This document shows positions 7,261 through 16,940 of a stretch of 35,359 bases of DNA, one piece after another. How positions within the stretch are numbered: position 1 is the stretch's first letter; each line of letters starts with the position of its first letter. The position numbers were made by a program, and so were the translations under genes. The DNA is from an uncultured Porphyromonadaceae bacterium (GTDB lineage Bacteria; Bacteroidota; Bacteroidia; Bacteroidales; Muribaculaceae), in assembly GCA_947176295.1 (NCBI GenBank), contig CAMWQB010000016.1:1-35359 (forward strand), given 5' to 3'. Under the pieces are notes generated by a model. It made no database searches and was not told the origin of the DNA. It saw only the letters and a list, made by a program, of their open reading frames with translations.

Positions 7261-8604
7261 ATGACAGAATTCGGCAACGCGAAAGTGGCAATAGTAGGCA
7301 CGGGCTACGTAGGGCTTGTGTCGGGAGCATGCTTTGCGGAGATGGGCACGCACGTGGTGTGTGTCGACATTGACGAAGCAAAAATCGAGAAGCTCCGGCA
7401 AGGGGAGATGCCCATCTATGAGCCGGGACTTGCAGACCTTGTGAGCCGCAACGCCCGCGAGGGAAGGCTGAGATTTTCGACGTCGCTGCCGGAAGCGATG
7501 GCCGAAGGGGCAGAAATCGTGTTCTGCGCCGTGGGGACACCTCCCGACGAAGACGGGTCGGCCGATCTGAGCTACGTGCTTCAGGTTGCAAGGACTTTCG
7601 GGGCCAACCTCAGAGGATATGCGCTATTCGTAACGAAAAGCACTGTGCCCGTGGGCACAAGCGACCTCGTGCGCTCGACCATCACGGAAGAGCTACGCAA
7701 GCGCGGGGAGGAAATTCCTTTCGACGTGGCTTCCAACCCTGAATTTCTCAAGGAAGGTGCGGCTATCAAGGACTTCATGTCGCCCGACCGAGTGGTAATC
7801 GGCGTGGATTCCGAGCGGGCCCGAGCGCTGATGTCGCGACTTTACCGACCGTTTCTGCTCAATAATTTCCGAGTGATGTTCATGGACCTTCATTCGGCCG
7901 AAATGGCTAAATATGCAGCCAACGCGATGCTTGCCACCCGCATTTCGTTCATCAACGAGATTGCGATGCTTTGCGAGAAGGTAGGCGCGGACGTCAACCA
8001 GGTGCGCAAAGCCATAGGTGCGGATGCCCGGATAGGGAATAAATTTCTGTATCCCGGCTGCGGGTACGGGGGCTCGTGCTTTCCGAAGGATGTGCGCGCA
8101 CTAATCCGTACAGGGGCGGAAAATGGTTGCGAGATGAGGGTGATAAGCGCTGTCGAAACCACGAACGAGCTGCAGAAAGAAGTGGTGTTCAACAAAATCC
8201 TGAATATCTTAGGCCCGAACCTGAGGGGGAAACGCGTGGCTGTGTGGGGCCTTGCCTTCAAGCCGGAGACGGACGACATGCGTTGCGCTCCCGCGCTGCG
8301 GCTGCTTGACGGGCTGCTGGCGGAAGGGGCTGAGATAACGGTCTTCGACCCCGTGGCCATGGACGAATGCCGGCGCCGCTACGGCGAGCGCCTGACGTAT
8401 GCCCGCGACATGTATTCGGCGGTTTGCGGCACAGAGGCCCTGGCCTTGCTTACGGAGTGGAAGCAGTTCCGGCTTCCGGACTGGAATGCCGTGGCACGGC
8501 TCATGGACGGCAAGGACGTGGTGGACGGCAGGAACATTTATCCGGAAAGCGAGCTGCGGAGCGCCGGACTGCGGCTACATAACATAGGCGGCGCACACGT
8601 CTGA
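7261..8604 (+). CDS. ugd: UDP-glucose 6-dehydrogenase
   Basis: A 447-residue NAD-dependent enzyme oxidising UDP-glucose to UDP-glucuronate. The N-terminal Rossmann motif is IVGTGYVGLVSG (11-22), followed by VGTPPDEDG (91-99) and KSTVPVGT (126-133). The catalytic cysteine is in GGSCFPKD (Cys273), and the C-terminal NAD/UDP domain has WGLAFKPETDDMR. The start is the ATG at 7261, just after the promoter; longer in-frame extensions cross that promoter. It leads an operon with other nucleotide-sugar enzymes, so the product probably feeds capsule, exopolysaccharide or glycan synthesis. Confidence 0.95.
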   Translation: MTEFGNAKVAIVGTGYVGLVSGACFAEMGTHVVCVDIDEAKIEKLRQGEMPIYEPGLADLVSRNAREGRLRFSTSLPEAMAEGAEIVFCAVGTPPDEDGSADLSYVLQVARTFGANLRGYALFVTKSTVPVGTSDLVRSTITEELRKRGEEIPFDVASNPEFLKEGAAIKDFMSPDRVVIGVDSERARALMSRLYRPFLLNNFRVMFMDLHSAEMAKYAANAMLATRISFINEIAMLCEKVGADVNQVRKAIGADARIGNKFLYPGCGYGGSCFPKDVRALIRTGAENGCEMRVISAVETTNELQKEVVFNKILNILGPNLRGKRVAVWGLAFKPETDDMRCAPALRLLDGLLAEGAEITVFDPVAMDECRRRYGERLTYARDMYSAVCGTEALALLTEWKQFRLPDWNAVARLMDGKDVVDGRNIYPESELRSAGLRLHNIGGAHV

Positions 8605-8640
8605 ACAGAAAAAAATCAATTCTTTTTCAAGAACAAAGAT

Positions 8641-9780
8641 ATGGAAAAACGTATTCTTCTCTCGCTGGCCCACATGGGTGGCACCGAGCAAAAGTATGTA
8701 AACGAAGCATTCGAGACCAACTGGATTGTGCCATTAGGTCCGAATGTAGATGAATTCGAACGCCGCCTCGAGGCATTCCTTGGGGAAGACAAAAGCGTTG
8801 TGGCGCTCTGCGCCGGCACGGCCGCCATCCATCTTGGCCTCATCATGCTGGGTGTTGGCCGCGACGACGAGGTGATCTGCCAGGATCTGACGTTCTCGGC
8901 TTCGTGCAATCCAATCTGCTATCAGGGCGCAACTCCCGTGTTCGTAGACTCCGAGCCCGAGAGCATGAATATGGATCCGCGGGTGCTCGAAGAGGCTATC
9001 CTCGCGCGCAAGGAGGCCACCGGCCGCTACCCGAAGGCTATCGTGGTAGTCTATCTCTACGGCATGCCTGCTAAGATCGACGAGATCCTTGCAGTGGCAG
9101 CGAAATACGACATCCCCGTGCTCGAGGATGCTGCAGAGGGCCTGGGCTCGGAATACAAGGGCCGCAAGGTTGGCACCTTCGGCCGCTATGGCGCCCTGAG
9201 CTTCAACGGCAACAAAATCATCACCACCTCGGGTGGTGGCGCGCTAATCTGCCCGGACAAGGAAAGCGCCAAGCGCGTTCTGTTCCTTGCCACGCAGGCT
9301 CGCGAAAACCGCCCGTACTACTACCACACGACCATAGGCTACAACTACAGGTTGAGCAATGTATCCGGCGGCATAGGCTGCGGGCAGATGGAAGTACTTG
9401 AAGACCATCTTGCACGCCGTCGTGCTATCCATGACATCTACGCGCGTGAACTCAATGGCGTTGCCGGCATACGCGTGCAGATGAATCCGACGGAGGAGTA
9501 CAACTCCAACTTCTGGCTTTCGACTATTCAGGTGAATCCCGAGGTGACGGGATGCACTCCGGATGAAATCCGTCTGGCTCTCGCTGACAAGAATATCGAG
9601 ACGCGTCTGCTGTGGCGCCCGATGCACATGATGCCCGTGTTCGAGAACTGCCCGTATTACGGGAAGGAAGAAGTGGGACGCCGGCTCTTCGAGGGCGGCC
9701 TGTGCCTGCCGAGCGGTTCGTCGCTCACGGACGAGGATATCCTGCGGGTGTGCCGCGAAATCAAAGCCTGCTGCAAATGA
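8641..9780 (+). CDS. DegT/DnrJ/EryC1/StrS sugar aminotransferase, PglE-like
   Basis: A 379-residue PLP enzyme of the nucleotide-sugar aminotransferase family. The substrate-side segment NWIVPLGPNVDEFE (27-40), LCAGTAAIHLGL (56-67) and the Asp pair region VLEDAAEGLGS (160-170) are present. The PLP lysine is K192 in SFNGNKIITTSGGG (187-200). That SFNGNKIITTSGGG form resembles the PglE/LegC branch (transfer to C4 of a 4-keto-6-deoxy-HexNAc nucleotide) more than the GEGG form common in perosamine synthases. No matching 4,6-dehydratase for UDP-GlcNAc is in the window, so the substrate may come from elsewhere, or the enzyme may use the Gmd product. It overlaps the next gene by ATGA. Confidence 0.88.
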   Translation: MEKRILLSLAHMGGTEQKYVNEAFETNWIVPLGPNVDEFERRLEAFLGEDKSVVALCAGTAAIHLGLIMLGVGRDDEVICQDLTFSASCNPICYQGATPVFVDSEPESMNMDPRVLEEAILARKEATGRYPKAIVVVYLYGMPAKIDEILAVAAKYDIPVLEDAAEGLGSEYKGRKVGTFGRYGALSFNGNKIITTSGGGALICPDKESAKRVLFLATQARENRPYYYHTTIGYNYRLSNVSGGIGCGQMEVLEDHLARRRAIHDIYARELNGVAGIRVQMNPTEEYNSNFWLSTIQVNPEVTGCTPDEIRLALADKNIETRLLWRPMHMMPVFENCPYYGKEEVGRRLFEGGLCLPSGSSLTDEDILRVCREIKACCK

Positions 9781-10466
9781 ACACGAAAGGGGAGGCCATG
9801 CTGATAGCCTTCGACATGGACGATACGCTCTACAAGGAACGCGAGTATGTGTTCTCGGGGCGACGTGCTGTGGCGAGGTATTTCTCAGAGAAAACCGGCC
9901 TCCCCGAAACGCAGCTCACCGGAGCTATGGAAGGCTACGGCCCTGTGGGGCCGGAAGCCTTCGATGCTCTTTACAGAGTGCTTGAGCCCCATGGCATCCT
10001 CATGGAAGAAATCGTGCAGGTCTATCGCGCGCACCGCCCCGAAATAAGCCTCGATCCTGACGCGGAAGCTCTGCTCCAAAGACTTAAGGACGCAGGCATG
10101 CATCTTGCCTTGATAACGGACGGGCGGCCGGCGGGACAGCGAATGAAATTCGAAGCCCTGGGCCTCGGGCGATTCTTCGAGCCGGACTCCGTGTTTATAA
10201 GCGGCGAAACCGGGGGGAGCAAGAATACTCCCCTGCCCTTCCGCATGGGTGAGGAGCGCTTTCCCGAGGCAAGACGCAGAATCTATGTGGGCGACAATAT
10301 GGCGAAGGACTTCCGGAACGCCAGGATGCGCGGCTGGCAGACGGTGATGCTCGCCGACCCTGAAAAGAAAAATATATTTCCGCAAATGATAGGCGAGGCA
10401 GCCCCGGAATACAGGCCCGATATGGTGGTGTTCCGACTATCGGATGCCTTTCCACAAACAATTTAA
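9777..10466 (+). CDS. HAD-superfamily hydrolase
   Basis: A 229-residue protein whose ATG overlaps the aminotransferase stop (ATGA); an alternative ATG at 9798 would give 222 residues. Motif I is FDMDDTLY with Asp13 and Asp15, motif II LALITDGR, and motif III/IV include RIYVGDNMAKDF. The helical cap between motifs I and II places it in HAD subfamily I. Translational coupling to the sugar aminotransferase and its position before gmd suggest a sugar-phosphate or nucleotide-sugar-related phosphatase. That role is inference; the sequence alone does not name a substrate. Confidence 0.82.
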   Translation: MNTKGEAMLIAFDMDDTLYKEREYVFSGRRAVARYFSEKTGLPETQLTGAMEGYGPVGPEAFDALYRVLEPHGILMEEIVQVYRAHRPEISLDPDAEALLQRLKDAGMHLALITDGRPAGQRMKFEALGLGRFFEPDSVFISGETGGSKNTPLPFRMGEERFPEARRRIYVGDNMAKDFRNARMRGWQTVMLADPEKKNIFPQMIGEAAPEYRPDMVVFRLSDAFPQTI

Positions 10467-10481
10467 CGACAGTACTCCTCC

Positions 10482-11537
10482 TTGAAAACTGCACTGATCA
10501 CAGGCATAACGGGCCAGGACGGCTCATTCTTAGCCGAATTTCTACTGAACAAGGGCTATGAGGTGCATGGCATAATCCGCCGGAGCTCCTCCTTCAATAC
10601 GGGACGCATCGAGCACCTGTATCTTGACGAATGGGTGCGCGACATGCACAACAAGCGCCTGCTCACGCTCCACTACGGGGACATGACCGACTCGTCGTCG
10701 CTGATAAGGATTATCGCTGATGTGAAGCCGGATGAAATATACAACCTGGCGGCTCAGAGCCACGTGAAGGTGTCGTTCGACGTGCCTGAGTACACGGCCG
10801 ACACTGATGCGACGGGGGCGCTGCGGCTACTGGAAGCCGTGCGCATCCTTGGCTTCGAGAAGCGCTGCCGCATATATCAGGCATCGACCTCGGAGCTTTT
10901 CGGCAAGGTCGAGGAGGTGCCTCAGAGCGAAACGACGCCCTTCCATCCGCGGTCGCCCTACGCCGTGGCCAAGCTCTATGCCTACTGGATAATGAAAAAC
11001 TACAGGGAGAGCTACGGGATGTTTACGGCCAACGGCATTCTTTTCAACCACGAGAGCGAGCGGCGCGGCGAGAACTTCGTAACACGAAAAATCACGCTGG
11101 CAGCAGCCCGGATAGCCCACGGAACGCAGGACAAGCTCTATCTTGGCAACCTGAACGCATTGCGCGACTGGGGCTATGCGGCAGACTATGTGGAATGTAT
11201 GTGGCTGATCCTGCAACAAGATGAGCCGGATGACTTCGTAATCGCTACGGGGGAATATCACACCGTGCGCGAATTCGCCACGCTTGCCTTCCATCATTCG
11301 GGCATAGAGCTGCGCTGGGAGGGCGAAGGTCTCGACGAGAAAGGTATAGACGCGGCTACGGGCCGTGTGATTGTGGAGGTTGACCCTCGATTCTTCCGGC
11401 CTGCGGAGGTGGAACAGCTTCTCGGCAATCCGTCCAAGGCCCGCGAAAAGTTGGGCTGGAATCCTCGGAAGACGACCTTTGAGGAACTTGTGCGAATTAT
11501 GACCGAAGCAGATATGAAACTCATAAGCGCAGAATGA
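10482..11537 (+). CDS. gmd: GDP-mannose 4,6-dehydratase (TTG start)
   Basis: A 351-residue short-chain dehydrogenase-type enzyme that converts GDP-mannose to GDP-4-keto-6-deoxymannose. Seen are the nucleotide-binding GITGQDGS (8-15), the GDP-mannose dehydratase segment [15 protein letters not shown] (33-47), catalytic TSE at 136-138 and Tyr160/Lys164 in [12 protein letters not shown], then [17 protein letters not shown]. The start must be TTG at 10482, because an in-frame stop lies at 10464-10466 and a later ATG would remove the cofactor-binding loop. It overlaps fcl by ATGA, so the two steps to GDP-fucose are translationally coupled. Confidence 0.96.
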   Translation: MKTALITGITGQDGSFLAEFLLNKGYEVHGIIRRSSSFNTGRIEHLYLDEWVRDMHNKRLLTLHYGDMTDSSSLIRIIADVKPDEIYNLAAQSHVKVSFDVPEYTADTDATGALRLLEAVRILGFEKRCRIYQASTSELFGKVEEVPQSETTPFHPRSPYAVAKLYAYWIMKNYRESYGMFTANGILFNHESERRGENFVTRKITLAAARIAHGTQDKLYLGNLNALRDWGYAADYVECMWLILQQDEPDDFVIATGEYHTVREFATLAFHHSGIELRWEGEGLDEKGIDAATGRVIVEVDPRFFRPAEVEQLLGNPSKAREKLGWNPRKTTFEELVRIMTEADMKLISAE

Positions 11538-12634
11538 AGACAGACATGCTCGACAAAAACGCAAAAATATATGTTGCGGGCCATCGCGGGCTTGTGGGTT
11601 CGGCGATAATGGCTAATCTCCGCAGCCGCGGCTACACGAATGTGGTGGGACGCACCCATGCGGAACTCGATCTTCTGGATGCAGAGGCTGTGGAGCGGTT
11701 TTTCGAAGAGGAGAAGCCGGAGGCCGTGGTGCTTGCGGCCGCTCATGTCGGCGGGATAATGGCCAACTCGACCTATCGTGCGGACTTCATTCTTGAGAAT
11801 CTCGGCATACAGCAGAATGTGATAGGGAGCGCGCTGCGCCACGGGGTGCGTCGCCTGCTCTTTCTGGGGAGTACGTGCATCTACCCGCGCGAGGCTCCGC
11901 AGCCTATCAAGGAGGATGCTCTGCTGACTTCGCCGCTGGAATATACGAACGAGCCTTACGCGATAGCTAAAATCGCGGGAATGAAGATGTGCGAGGCCAT
12001 AAATCTGCAGCACGGCACGGACTACGTGGCTGTGATGCCGACGAACCTTTACGGGCCAAACGACAATTTCCATCTCGACAATTCGCACGTGCTTCCGGCG
12101 ATGATACGCAAGATGCATCTTGCTCGCCTCCTGCGGGAAGGACGCGAGGATGATCTGCGTGCCGACTTGCGTAAGCGCCCTGTGGCCGGAATCAATGCGG
12201 AAAAGGACAGCCTTGAAACGATCTCGGCAGCCCTTGCTACACGCGGTATCACGGGCGAGGCCCTGCATCTGTGGGGGTCGGGAACGCCGCTCCGTGAATT
12301 TTTATGGAGCGAGGATATGGCGGATGCTTCGGTGCATGTGCTTCTGAACGTAAGTTTCGAAGACCTGGCCGAGGAATGCCGCAAGAAGGGCGAGCCCGTG
12401 CGCAATTGCCATGTGAACGTGGGCACGGGTATAGAAACCACCATAGCCGCCCTTGCTGAAGAAATACGAAAGGCCACGGGCTATGAGGGCCGAATCGAGT
12501 GGGACCCGAGCAAGCCTGACGGCACGATGAGAAAGCTATGCGACGTGAGCCGTCTGCATAAACTGGGATGGCGCCACAAGGTTGAACTTTCCGACGGCAT
12601 CCGGCGTCTCTATAAATGGTATCTCGAGAACTAA
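11534..12634 (+). CDS. fcl: GDP-L-fucose synthase
   Basis: A 366-residue bifunctional epimerase/reductase that turns the Gmd product into GDP-L-fucose with NADPH. The cofactor loop is [11 protein letters not shown] (14-24). The catalytic set includes Ser113 and Cys115 in LGSTCIYP, and Tyr142/Lys146 in [20 protein letters not shown] is the substrate segment. The protein is about 45 residues longer than E. coli Fcl owing to an acidic/basic insertion near 195-245, which I believe is common in Bacteroidota homologues. An alternative ATG at 11546 would shorten it by four residues. Fucose from this route is commonly placed on surface glycans and glycoproteins in Bacteroidales. Confidence 0.95.
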   Translation: MKTDMLDKNAKIYVAGHRGLVGSAIMANLRSRGYTNVVGRTHAELDLLDAEAVERFFEEEKPEAVVLAAAHVGGIMANSTYRADFILENLGIQQNVIGSALRHGVRRLLFLGSTCIYPREAPQPIKEDALLTSPLEYTNEPYAIAKIAGMKMCEAINLQHGTDYVAVMPTNLYGPNDNFHLDNSHVLPAMIRKMHLARLLREGREDDLRADLRKRPVAGINAEKDSLETISAALATRGITGEALHLWGSGTPLREFLWSEDMADASVHVLLNVSFEDLAEECRKKGEPVRNCHVNVGTGIETTIAALAEEIRKATGYEGRIEWDPSKPDGTMRKLCDVSRLHKLGWRHKVELSDGIRRLYKWYLEN

Positions 12635-12659
12635 CATACTAACATACTAACATACTAAC
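12632..12659 (+). repeat. 8-bp tandem repeat containing the fcl stop codon
   Basis: TAACATAC is repeated three times (12632-12655) with a fourth partial TAAC. The first TAA is the fcl stop. Because the period is 8, successive TAAs fall in different frames, so all three frames are closed within 20 bases. Confidence 0.9.
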
Positions 12660-12668
12660 CTTACCTAC

Positions 12669-13232
12669 ATGAAAAACTTTGCTCCTCACCCCTGGGTTCT
12701 GCCCCAGCCCGTGCTGATTCTGGGCACGTACAATGCCGACGGAACTGCGAATGCCATGAATGCCGCCTGGGGCGGCCAGTGGGATGCTCACCAGATAATG
12801 ATTTCGCTGGGGTCGCATGCAACGAGCGACAATATCAAGCGCACGGGAGAATTCACCGTAGCGTTCGCCACGCAAAAGACTATGGCCGCGGCAGATTACG
12901 TGGGCCTCGTGAGCGGCCGGAAGCACCCGGACAAGCTTGTGGCTACGGGCTGGAATTCCGAACGCGGCCGGGAGACTAACGCTCCTGTTTTCGATTGCTT
13001 CCCCATGACGCTTGAATGCAGGATGAAACGCATTCTCGACGAAAGCGCTACGGGCTTCTATCTTATCGCCGACATCGTGAATATTGTCGTGGACGAGAAT
13101 TATCTTACGGCCGACGGCAAGCCGGATGTTGAAAAGATGGAACTCATCTCCTTCGACCCAGTGGGGAACGCATATCTCGCCTTAGGGAAGAAGGTGGGCG
13201 ACGCTTTTGCAGCAGGCAAGGGGCTGGTGTAA
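12669..13232 (+). CDS. Flavin reductase family protein (FMN-binding split barrel)
   Basis: A 187-residue protein beginning MKNFAPHPWVLPQPVLILG. The features PQPVLILGTYNADGTANAMNAAWGG, ISLGSHATSDNIKRTGEF and a fold length near 190 fit the flavin reductase-like/FMN-binding split-barrel family, in which FMN is held near a conserved small-residue loop and an NSERG-type segment (here NSERGRETNAP). Such proteins reduce or bind flavin in redox reactions, but the partner is unknown. It is the last gene of the rightward group, 34 bases after fcl across the short tandem repeat, and may not share function with the sugar genes. It ends 9 bases from the convergent GH20 gene. Confidence 0.85.
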   Translation: MKNFAPHPWVLPQPVLILGTYNADGTANAMNAAWGGQWDAHQIMISLGSHATSDNIKRTGEFTVAFATQKTMAAADYVGLVSGRKHPDKLVATGWNSERGRETNAPVFDCFPMTLECRMKRILDESATGFYLIADIVNIVVDENYLTADGKPDVEKMELISFDPVGNAYLALGKKVGDAFAAGKGLV

Positions 13233-13241
13233 AAAATCGGG

Positions 13242-15470
13242 TCAGAGGTAGAGTATTGAGACGACGCTGCGAGCAGGGCCGTAGAAGAGGCGTGCACGCA
13301 CTTCGCGTGCTCCTGCCGCGGAGACGGGAGCCGTGTAGAGCGGGCTGTCGGACGTGGGGTCGGTGCCATCAAGAGTGTAGCGTATCTCGCCTCGACCACC
13401 GTAGGCCTCGTTCATCTCGATTTTGCCTTCGGCGCCTAGGCGGATGCCGGGCTGACGGAGGTTGAAGTTAACATCTTCCGTGGCCCACCGGTCCATTTCG
13501 GCGGTTATAGCGCCGAAATATGCGCTGTCGGAGATGGTGGGGCGCACATTGTGGGCGCGCTCGGCCAAGCCGAGGAGACGCGGAAAGAGATAGCGCTCGA
13601 CCATGGCGTCGCTGCGGATGGTCTCGGCAAAGAGATGGGCCGAGATACCGGCCACGTGCTTCTGCACGTCCTCATTGCCGGGGCATAGGCGGTCGATGGT
13701 TGCGTGGAAGGGACGGAATTCGTCGACGAGACCGCCCCACACCAAGCCCGGTTCTTCGGGATGGCTCGAGGGAGTCTGGTCGAAATATAGATAGTCCACA
13801 TTACTAAGTATCAGAGGATAGCCAGCTGCGGCTATGCGACTACCCTTGTCGCCCGCGTTGGTCCAGCAATTCACGGCGGCCATCACGGGAAGAACATGTT
13901 GATTATACTCCTGCGAGTGGTCGAGGGCTATCTCCTGCCAACCCGCAATCTTGAGGCCTCGTTCGGCGGCAAGAGCGGCCACCCGCTCCACGAAATGAGC
14001 GTGGAGCTGCTTTTGATCGGTCATGCCACTCTCCGCCATAAGTCGCCGAGCGGCCGGACTACCGTTCCATGCTCCTCGTGCCACCTCGTCGCCACCGATA
14101 TGGACAGCAGGCAGCTCGACCCCGGCTCGGGCATAGAGGGCCTTAAGTTCGCCGAGGACTATACCCCAGAACTTATAAGGCCCTTCGAGTGCCGGATTCA
14201 TGACATTGTCGTGAAAGGCCTGGGCAGAGGTGAAATTTGATGTGTCGCCGGGCTCGATGAGGCGCAGCGAAGCGTCGCCCGTGGTGCGGAATCGGTGCTC
14301 CATGGACATAATGGCGGCACGGCTGTGTCCGGGACTGTCGAATTCGGGAATCACGGCAACGCCGAGACTGTCGGCGTATCGCAGCAGGTCGGTGAATTCG
14401 TCGGCAGTGTAAAAGCCATTTGCCGGAGTGGATGCGTCGGGCTTTCCATTTCCGCTATAGATCTGCTTGAGGAATGGGACTTCGTCGGAGGTAGCATAGC
14501 CGCGGCGCGAGCCAATGGCTGTGAGCTCGGGCAAGGCAGGTAGCTCGAGGCGCCAGCCCTCGTCGTCGCCCAGATGGAAGTGGAGCACGTTGAGGCCGTA
14601 GCGCGACATCAGAGCGATAATCTTGCGCATCTCTTTTATGCCCGTGAAGTTGCGGGCAACGTCGATCATAAGGCCTCGATAAGGTAGGTCGGCCCAATCT
14701 TCAATAACCGCCTCTGGCACTTTTCCACGGGCGTCGGCGGTTTCGGCGATGCGTCGCTCAAGCACAGCACGCACGATGGCCGGCCGGCGGGAGTTGGTAT
14801 ATACTACCACCGAATCCTCCCTCACAAGGGCTTTGTAATAATCGAGGCGAGCATCTTCGATGGTGTGGAAGGAAAAGGCGCGGGGCGCATCGACTATGGC
14901 ACCGGTGAGCCTTACGCTCTTGGGAGTGGGAATGGCGGCATAAGGCCCGGGGCGCTCGGCCGAACGCAGGCTATCGTTGATGTCATATGCTTCGGGGCCG
15001 TAAATCATGCCGTCCTTGGCTCCTTCACCGGCCGGACGCCATTGAGAGGGGTACTCCGTGATGGGATGCACGACATTCCGGGCTTCTACGGGCTTGCCTC
15101 CGATGACGAGGTGCATGCCATCGGGGGCGTATGATGCATGGAGCATGGCGCCGCGGGTGCGCAGGTCCACGACGATGGTATCGCCCGGGGATGCCTGAGC
15201 GAAACGAGGCGAAGCGATGGCGAAATATCCCGGTAGAAGCTCGATAATGGTATCGCGGGAGTCGACGACTTGCATCTCGCGCTTGAACTGACAGAAGGCC
15301 AGGCGCTCGAAGGGCTCGCCGGCAACAACTTTGAAGCGCTGGACGTAGAAGTTTCCCGTGCTGTCGGATTCATTTCCAAGCGTCTGCCACTCAATAACAT
15401 TCTCAACGGGCGAGGCGGAGCATGCCCACAAAGCGGCTGTCATGGCCGCCACTATGAATATCTTCTTCAT
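13242..15470 (-). CDS. GH20 beta-N-acetylhexosaminidase, lipoprotein
   Basis: A 742-residue exported enzyme. The N-terminus MKKIFIVAAMTAALWACSAS has a lipobox LWAC with Cys17, so it is probably lipid-anchored. An extra N-terminal domain covers about 20-165. A GH20b-type domain lies near 175-255, and the TIM barrel starts at DLPYRGLMIDVARNF (261-275). HFHLGDDEGWRLELP (298-312) and the catalytic Asp461-Glu462 pair in HIGGDEV (457-463) are diagnostic. The C-terminal 80 residues look like the small beta-domain with GEIRYTLDGTDPTSDSPLY. It removes terminal GlcNAc or GalNAc from glycans by substrate-assisted catalysis, plausibly from host glycans. Confidence 0.93.
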   Translation of the reverse strand: MKKIFIVAAMTAALWACSASPVENVIEWQTLGNESDSTGNFYVQRFKVVAGEPFERLAFCQFKREMQVVDSRDTIIELLPGYFAIASPRFAQASPGDTIVVDLRTRGAMLHASYAPDGMHLVIGGKPVEARNVVHPITEYPSQWRPAGEGAKDGMIYGPEAYDINDSLRSAERPGPYAAIPTPKSVRLTGAIVDAPRAFSFHTIEDARLDYYKALVREDSVVVYTNSRRPAIVRAVLERRIAETADARGKVPEAVIEDWADLPYRGLMIDVARNFTGIKEMRKIIALMSRYGLNVLHFHLGDDEGWRLELPALPELTAIGSRRGYATSDEVPFLKQIYSGNGKPDASTPANGFYTADEFTDLLRYADSLGVAVIPEFDSPGHSRAAIMSMEHRFRTTGDASLRLIEPGDTSNFTSAQAFHDNVMNPALEGPYKFWGIVLGELKALYARAGVELPAVHIGGDEVARGAWNGSPAARRLMAESGMTDQKQLHAHFVERVAALAAERGLKIAGWQEIALDHSQEYNQHVLPVMAAVNCWTNAGDKGSRIAAAGYPLILSNVDYLYFDQTPSSHPEEPGLVWGGLVDEFRPFHATIDRLCPGNEDVQKHVAGISAHLFAETIRSDAMVERYLFPRLLGLAERAHNVRPTISDSAYFGAITAEMDRWATEDVNFNLRQPGIRLGAEGKIEMNEAYGGRGEIRYTLDGTDPTSDSPLYTAPVSAAGAREVRARLFYGPARSVVSILYL

Positions 15471-15479
15471 TACTAAGAA

Positions 15480-16940
15480 CTAAACATCGTCTGCCGCGTC
15501 CTGAAGGGCCTCCATGGCTTCCGGGGAGGGTTTTCTGTCGGGTTTGAGCCAGCTCCGGCCGAACATGCGCCAGAGAAATATCAGACCTCGGAAGGAAAGC
15601 TCAATGCACATGGCTATCCACACGCCGCGAAGTCCCATGGAGGGGGCCATCAATGCGGCGAGAGGAATGCGCACGAGCCAGATGCTACCGAAATTCATGA
15701 TGGCCGGAAGGGTCGTGTCGCCGACGCCGACCATAGCGCCGTATGCCACGATGGAGGCAGCGTACATAGGTTCGGCCCATGCCTCGATACGGAGGACCTC
15801 CGTGCCGAGGCCGACGATGGAATCCACGGGCGACATGATGCCCATCATGAGCGGGGCACAGAGATACATCACGACGGCCATGACAGTCATGACGGCCATG
15901 CCGAGACCGACGGTGAGATATGTGAATCGTCGGACGAGGCCGTATCGACCAGCTCCGTAGCTCTGCCCTGCAAGAGTAGTGGCAGCGTCGCCGATGCCGA
16001 AGCCGGGCATGTAGCAAAGGCTTTCGGCGGTAACGGCGAAGGCGTTGGCTGCGATGGCAACAACTCCGAGCGGGGCAACAATGATGGTGATAGTGATCTG
16101 GGCGCCGCAGAATATGACATGCTCGAGGGTCATGGGCACGGATATTTTCGCAGCCTTGCGCAATACTTCCTTTTCGGGCTTGAAACGGACTTTCTCGTCT
16201 CGCCCCGTGAGCCGGAGATCGGGCTGGCGCTTGAAGAGATACCAGGCCATGGTGGCAGCAATGATACACTCGGCCGAGACCGTCCCCAGGGCTGCCCCAA
16301 GAACGCCCAGACCTGCGCCGGGACATGTGAAATCCACACCAAGGACAGAGAGCTCGCGCGTGGGAAATATCAGGAAGAAATTGAAAATCACGTCGAGAAC
16401 GCACATGAGTGCATTCAGGAGTCCCGGGACCTTCATATTTCCTGCGCAACGGAGCATACCACCAGCCAAATAGTTGAGTGTGAGGATGGGCATGGCTCCT
16501 ACGAAGACCATGAAATATATGGTGGCGTTGCGGCGGATGTCTTCGCCACCGCCGAGCCAGCCGGGAAGCCATGGGGCAATGGCAAGACCAAGCAGAGCCA
16601 TTAAAAGGCCGAAGGACATGCAGGAAGTGATGCCCTGGCGGAGGACATTGCGAGCGCCGGTCTCGTCCTTTGCTCCGAGGCGATGGGCAACCTGGACCGA
16701 GAAGCCCATGGTGACCATGGAGCAAACGCCCCAGAACATCCAGAGGCTGCTGTTCATAAGTCCGACGGAGGCAGATTGGTCGGCTCCGAGGCGTCCCACC
16801 ATCGATGCGTCGATATATTGCATGAGAATGGTGGAGAGCTGGGCTATAATAGCAGGGACAGCGAGGCGGGCCGTGAGCACCATCTGCTGTCCGAGAGAGA
16901 GGGGCCTGCCCTCGCGTATGTAAGATATGTCAACAGCCAT
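15480..16940 (-). CDS. MATE family efflux transporter
   Basis: A 486-residue integral membrane protein with about twelve hydrophobic helices in two repeats. Family-like segments include LAVPAIIAQLSTILMQYIDASMVG at 30-53, GITSCMSFGLL, AIAANAFAVTAESLCYMPGFGIGDAATTLAGQSYGAG and LRIEAWAEPMYAASIVAYGAMVG. MATE proteins export cationic compounds in exchange for Na+ or H+. The gene overlaps the end of the PatB-like gene by 11 bases and lies 9 bases before the GH20 gene, so all are probably in one mRNA. Substrate is unknown. A second, different MATE gene is at 25547. Confidence 0.93.
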   Translation of the reverse strand: MAVDISYIREGRPLSLGQQMVLTARLAVPAIIAQLSTILMQYIDASMVGRLGADQSASVGLMNSSLWMFWGVCSMVTMGFSVQVAHRLGAKDETGARNVLRQGITSCMSFGLLMALLGLAIAPWLPGWLGGGEDIRRNATIYFMVFVGAMPILTLNYLAGGMLRCAGNMKVPGLLNALMCVLDVIFNFFLIFPTRELSVLGVDFTCPGAGLGVLGAALGTVSAECIIAATMAWYLFKRQPDLRLTGRDEKVRFKPEKEVLRKAAKISVPMTLEHVIFCGAQITITIIVAPLGVVAIAANAFAVTAESLCYMPGFGIGDAATTLAGQSYGAGRYGLVRRFTYLTVGLGMAVMTVMAVVMYLCAPLMMGIMSPVDSIVGLGTEVLRIEAWAEPMYAASIVAYGAMVGVGDTTLPAIMNFGSIWLVRIPLAALMAPSMGLRGVWIAMCIELSFRGLIFLWRMFGRSWLKPDRKPSPEAMEALQDAADDV

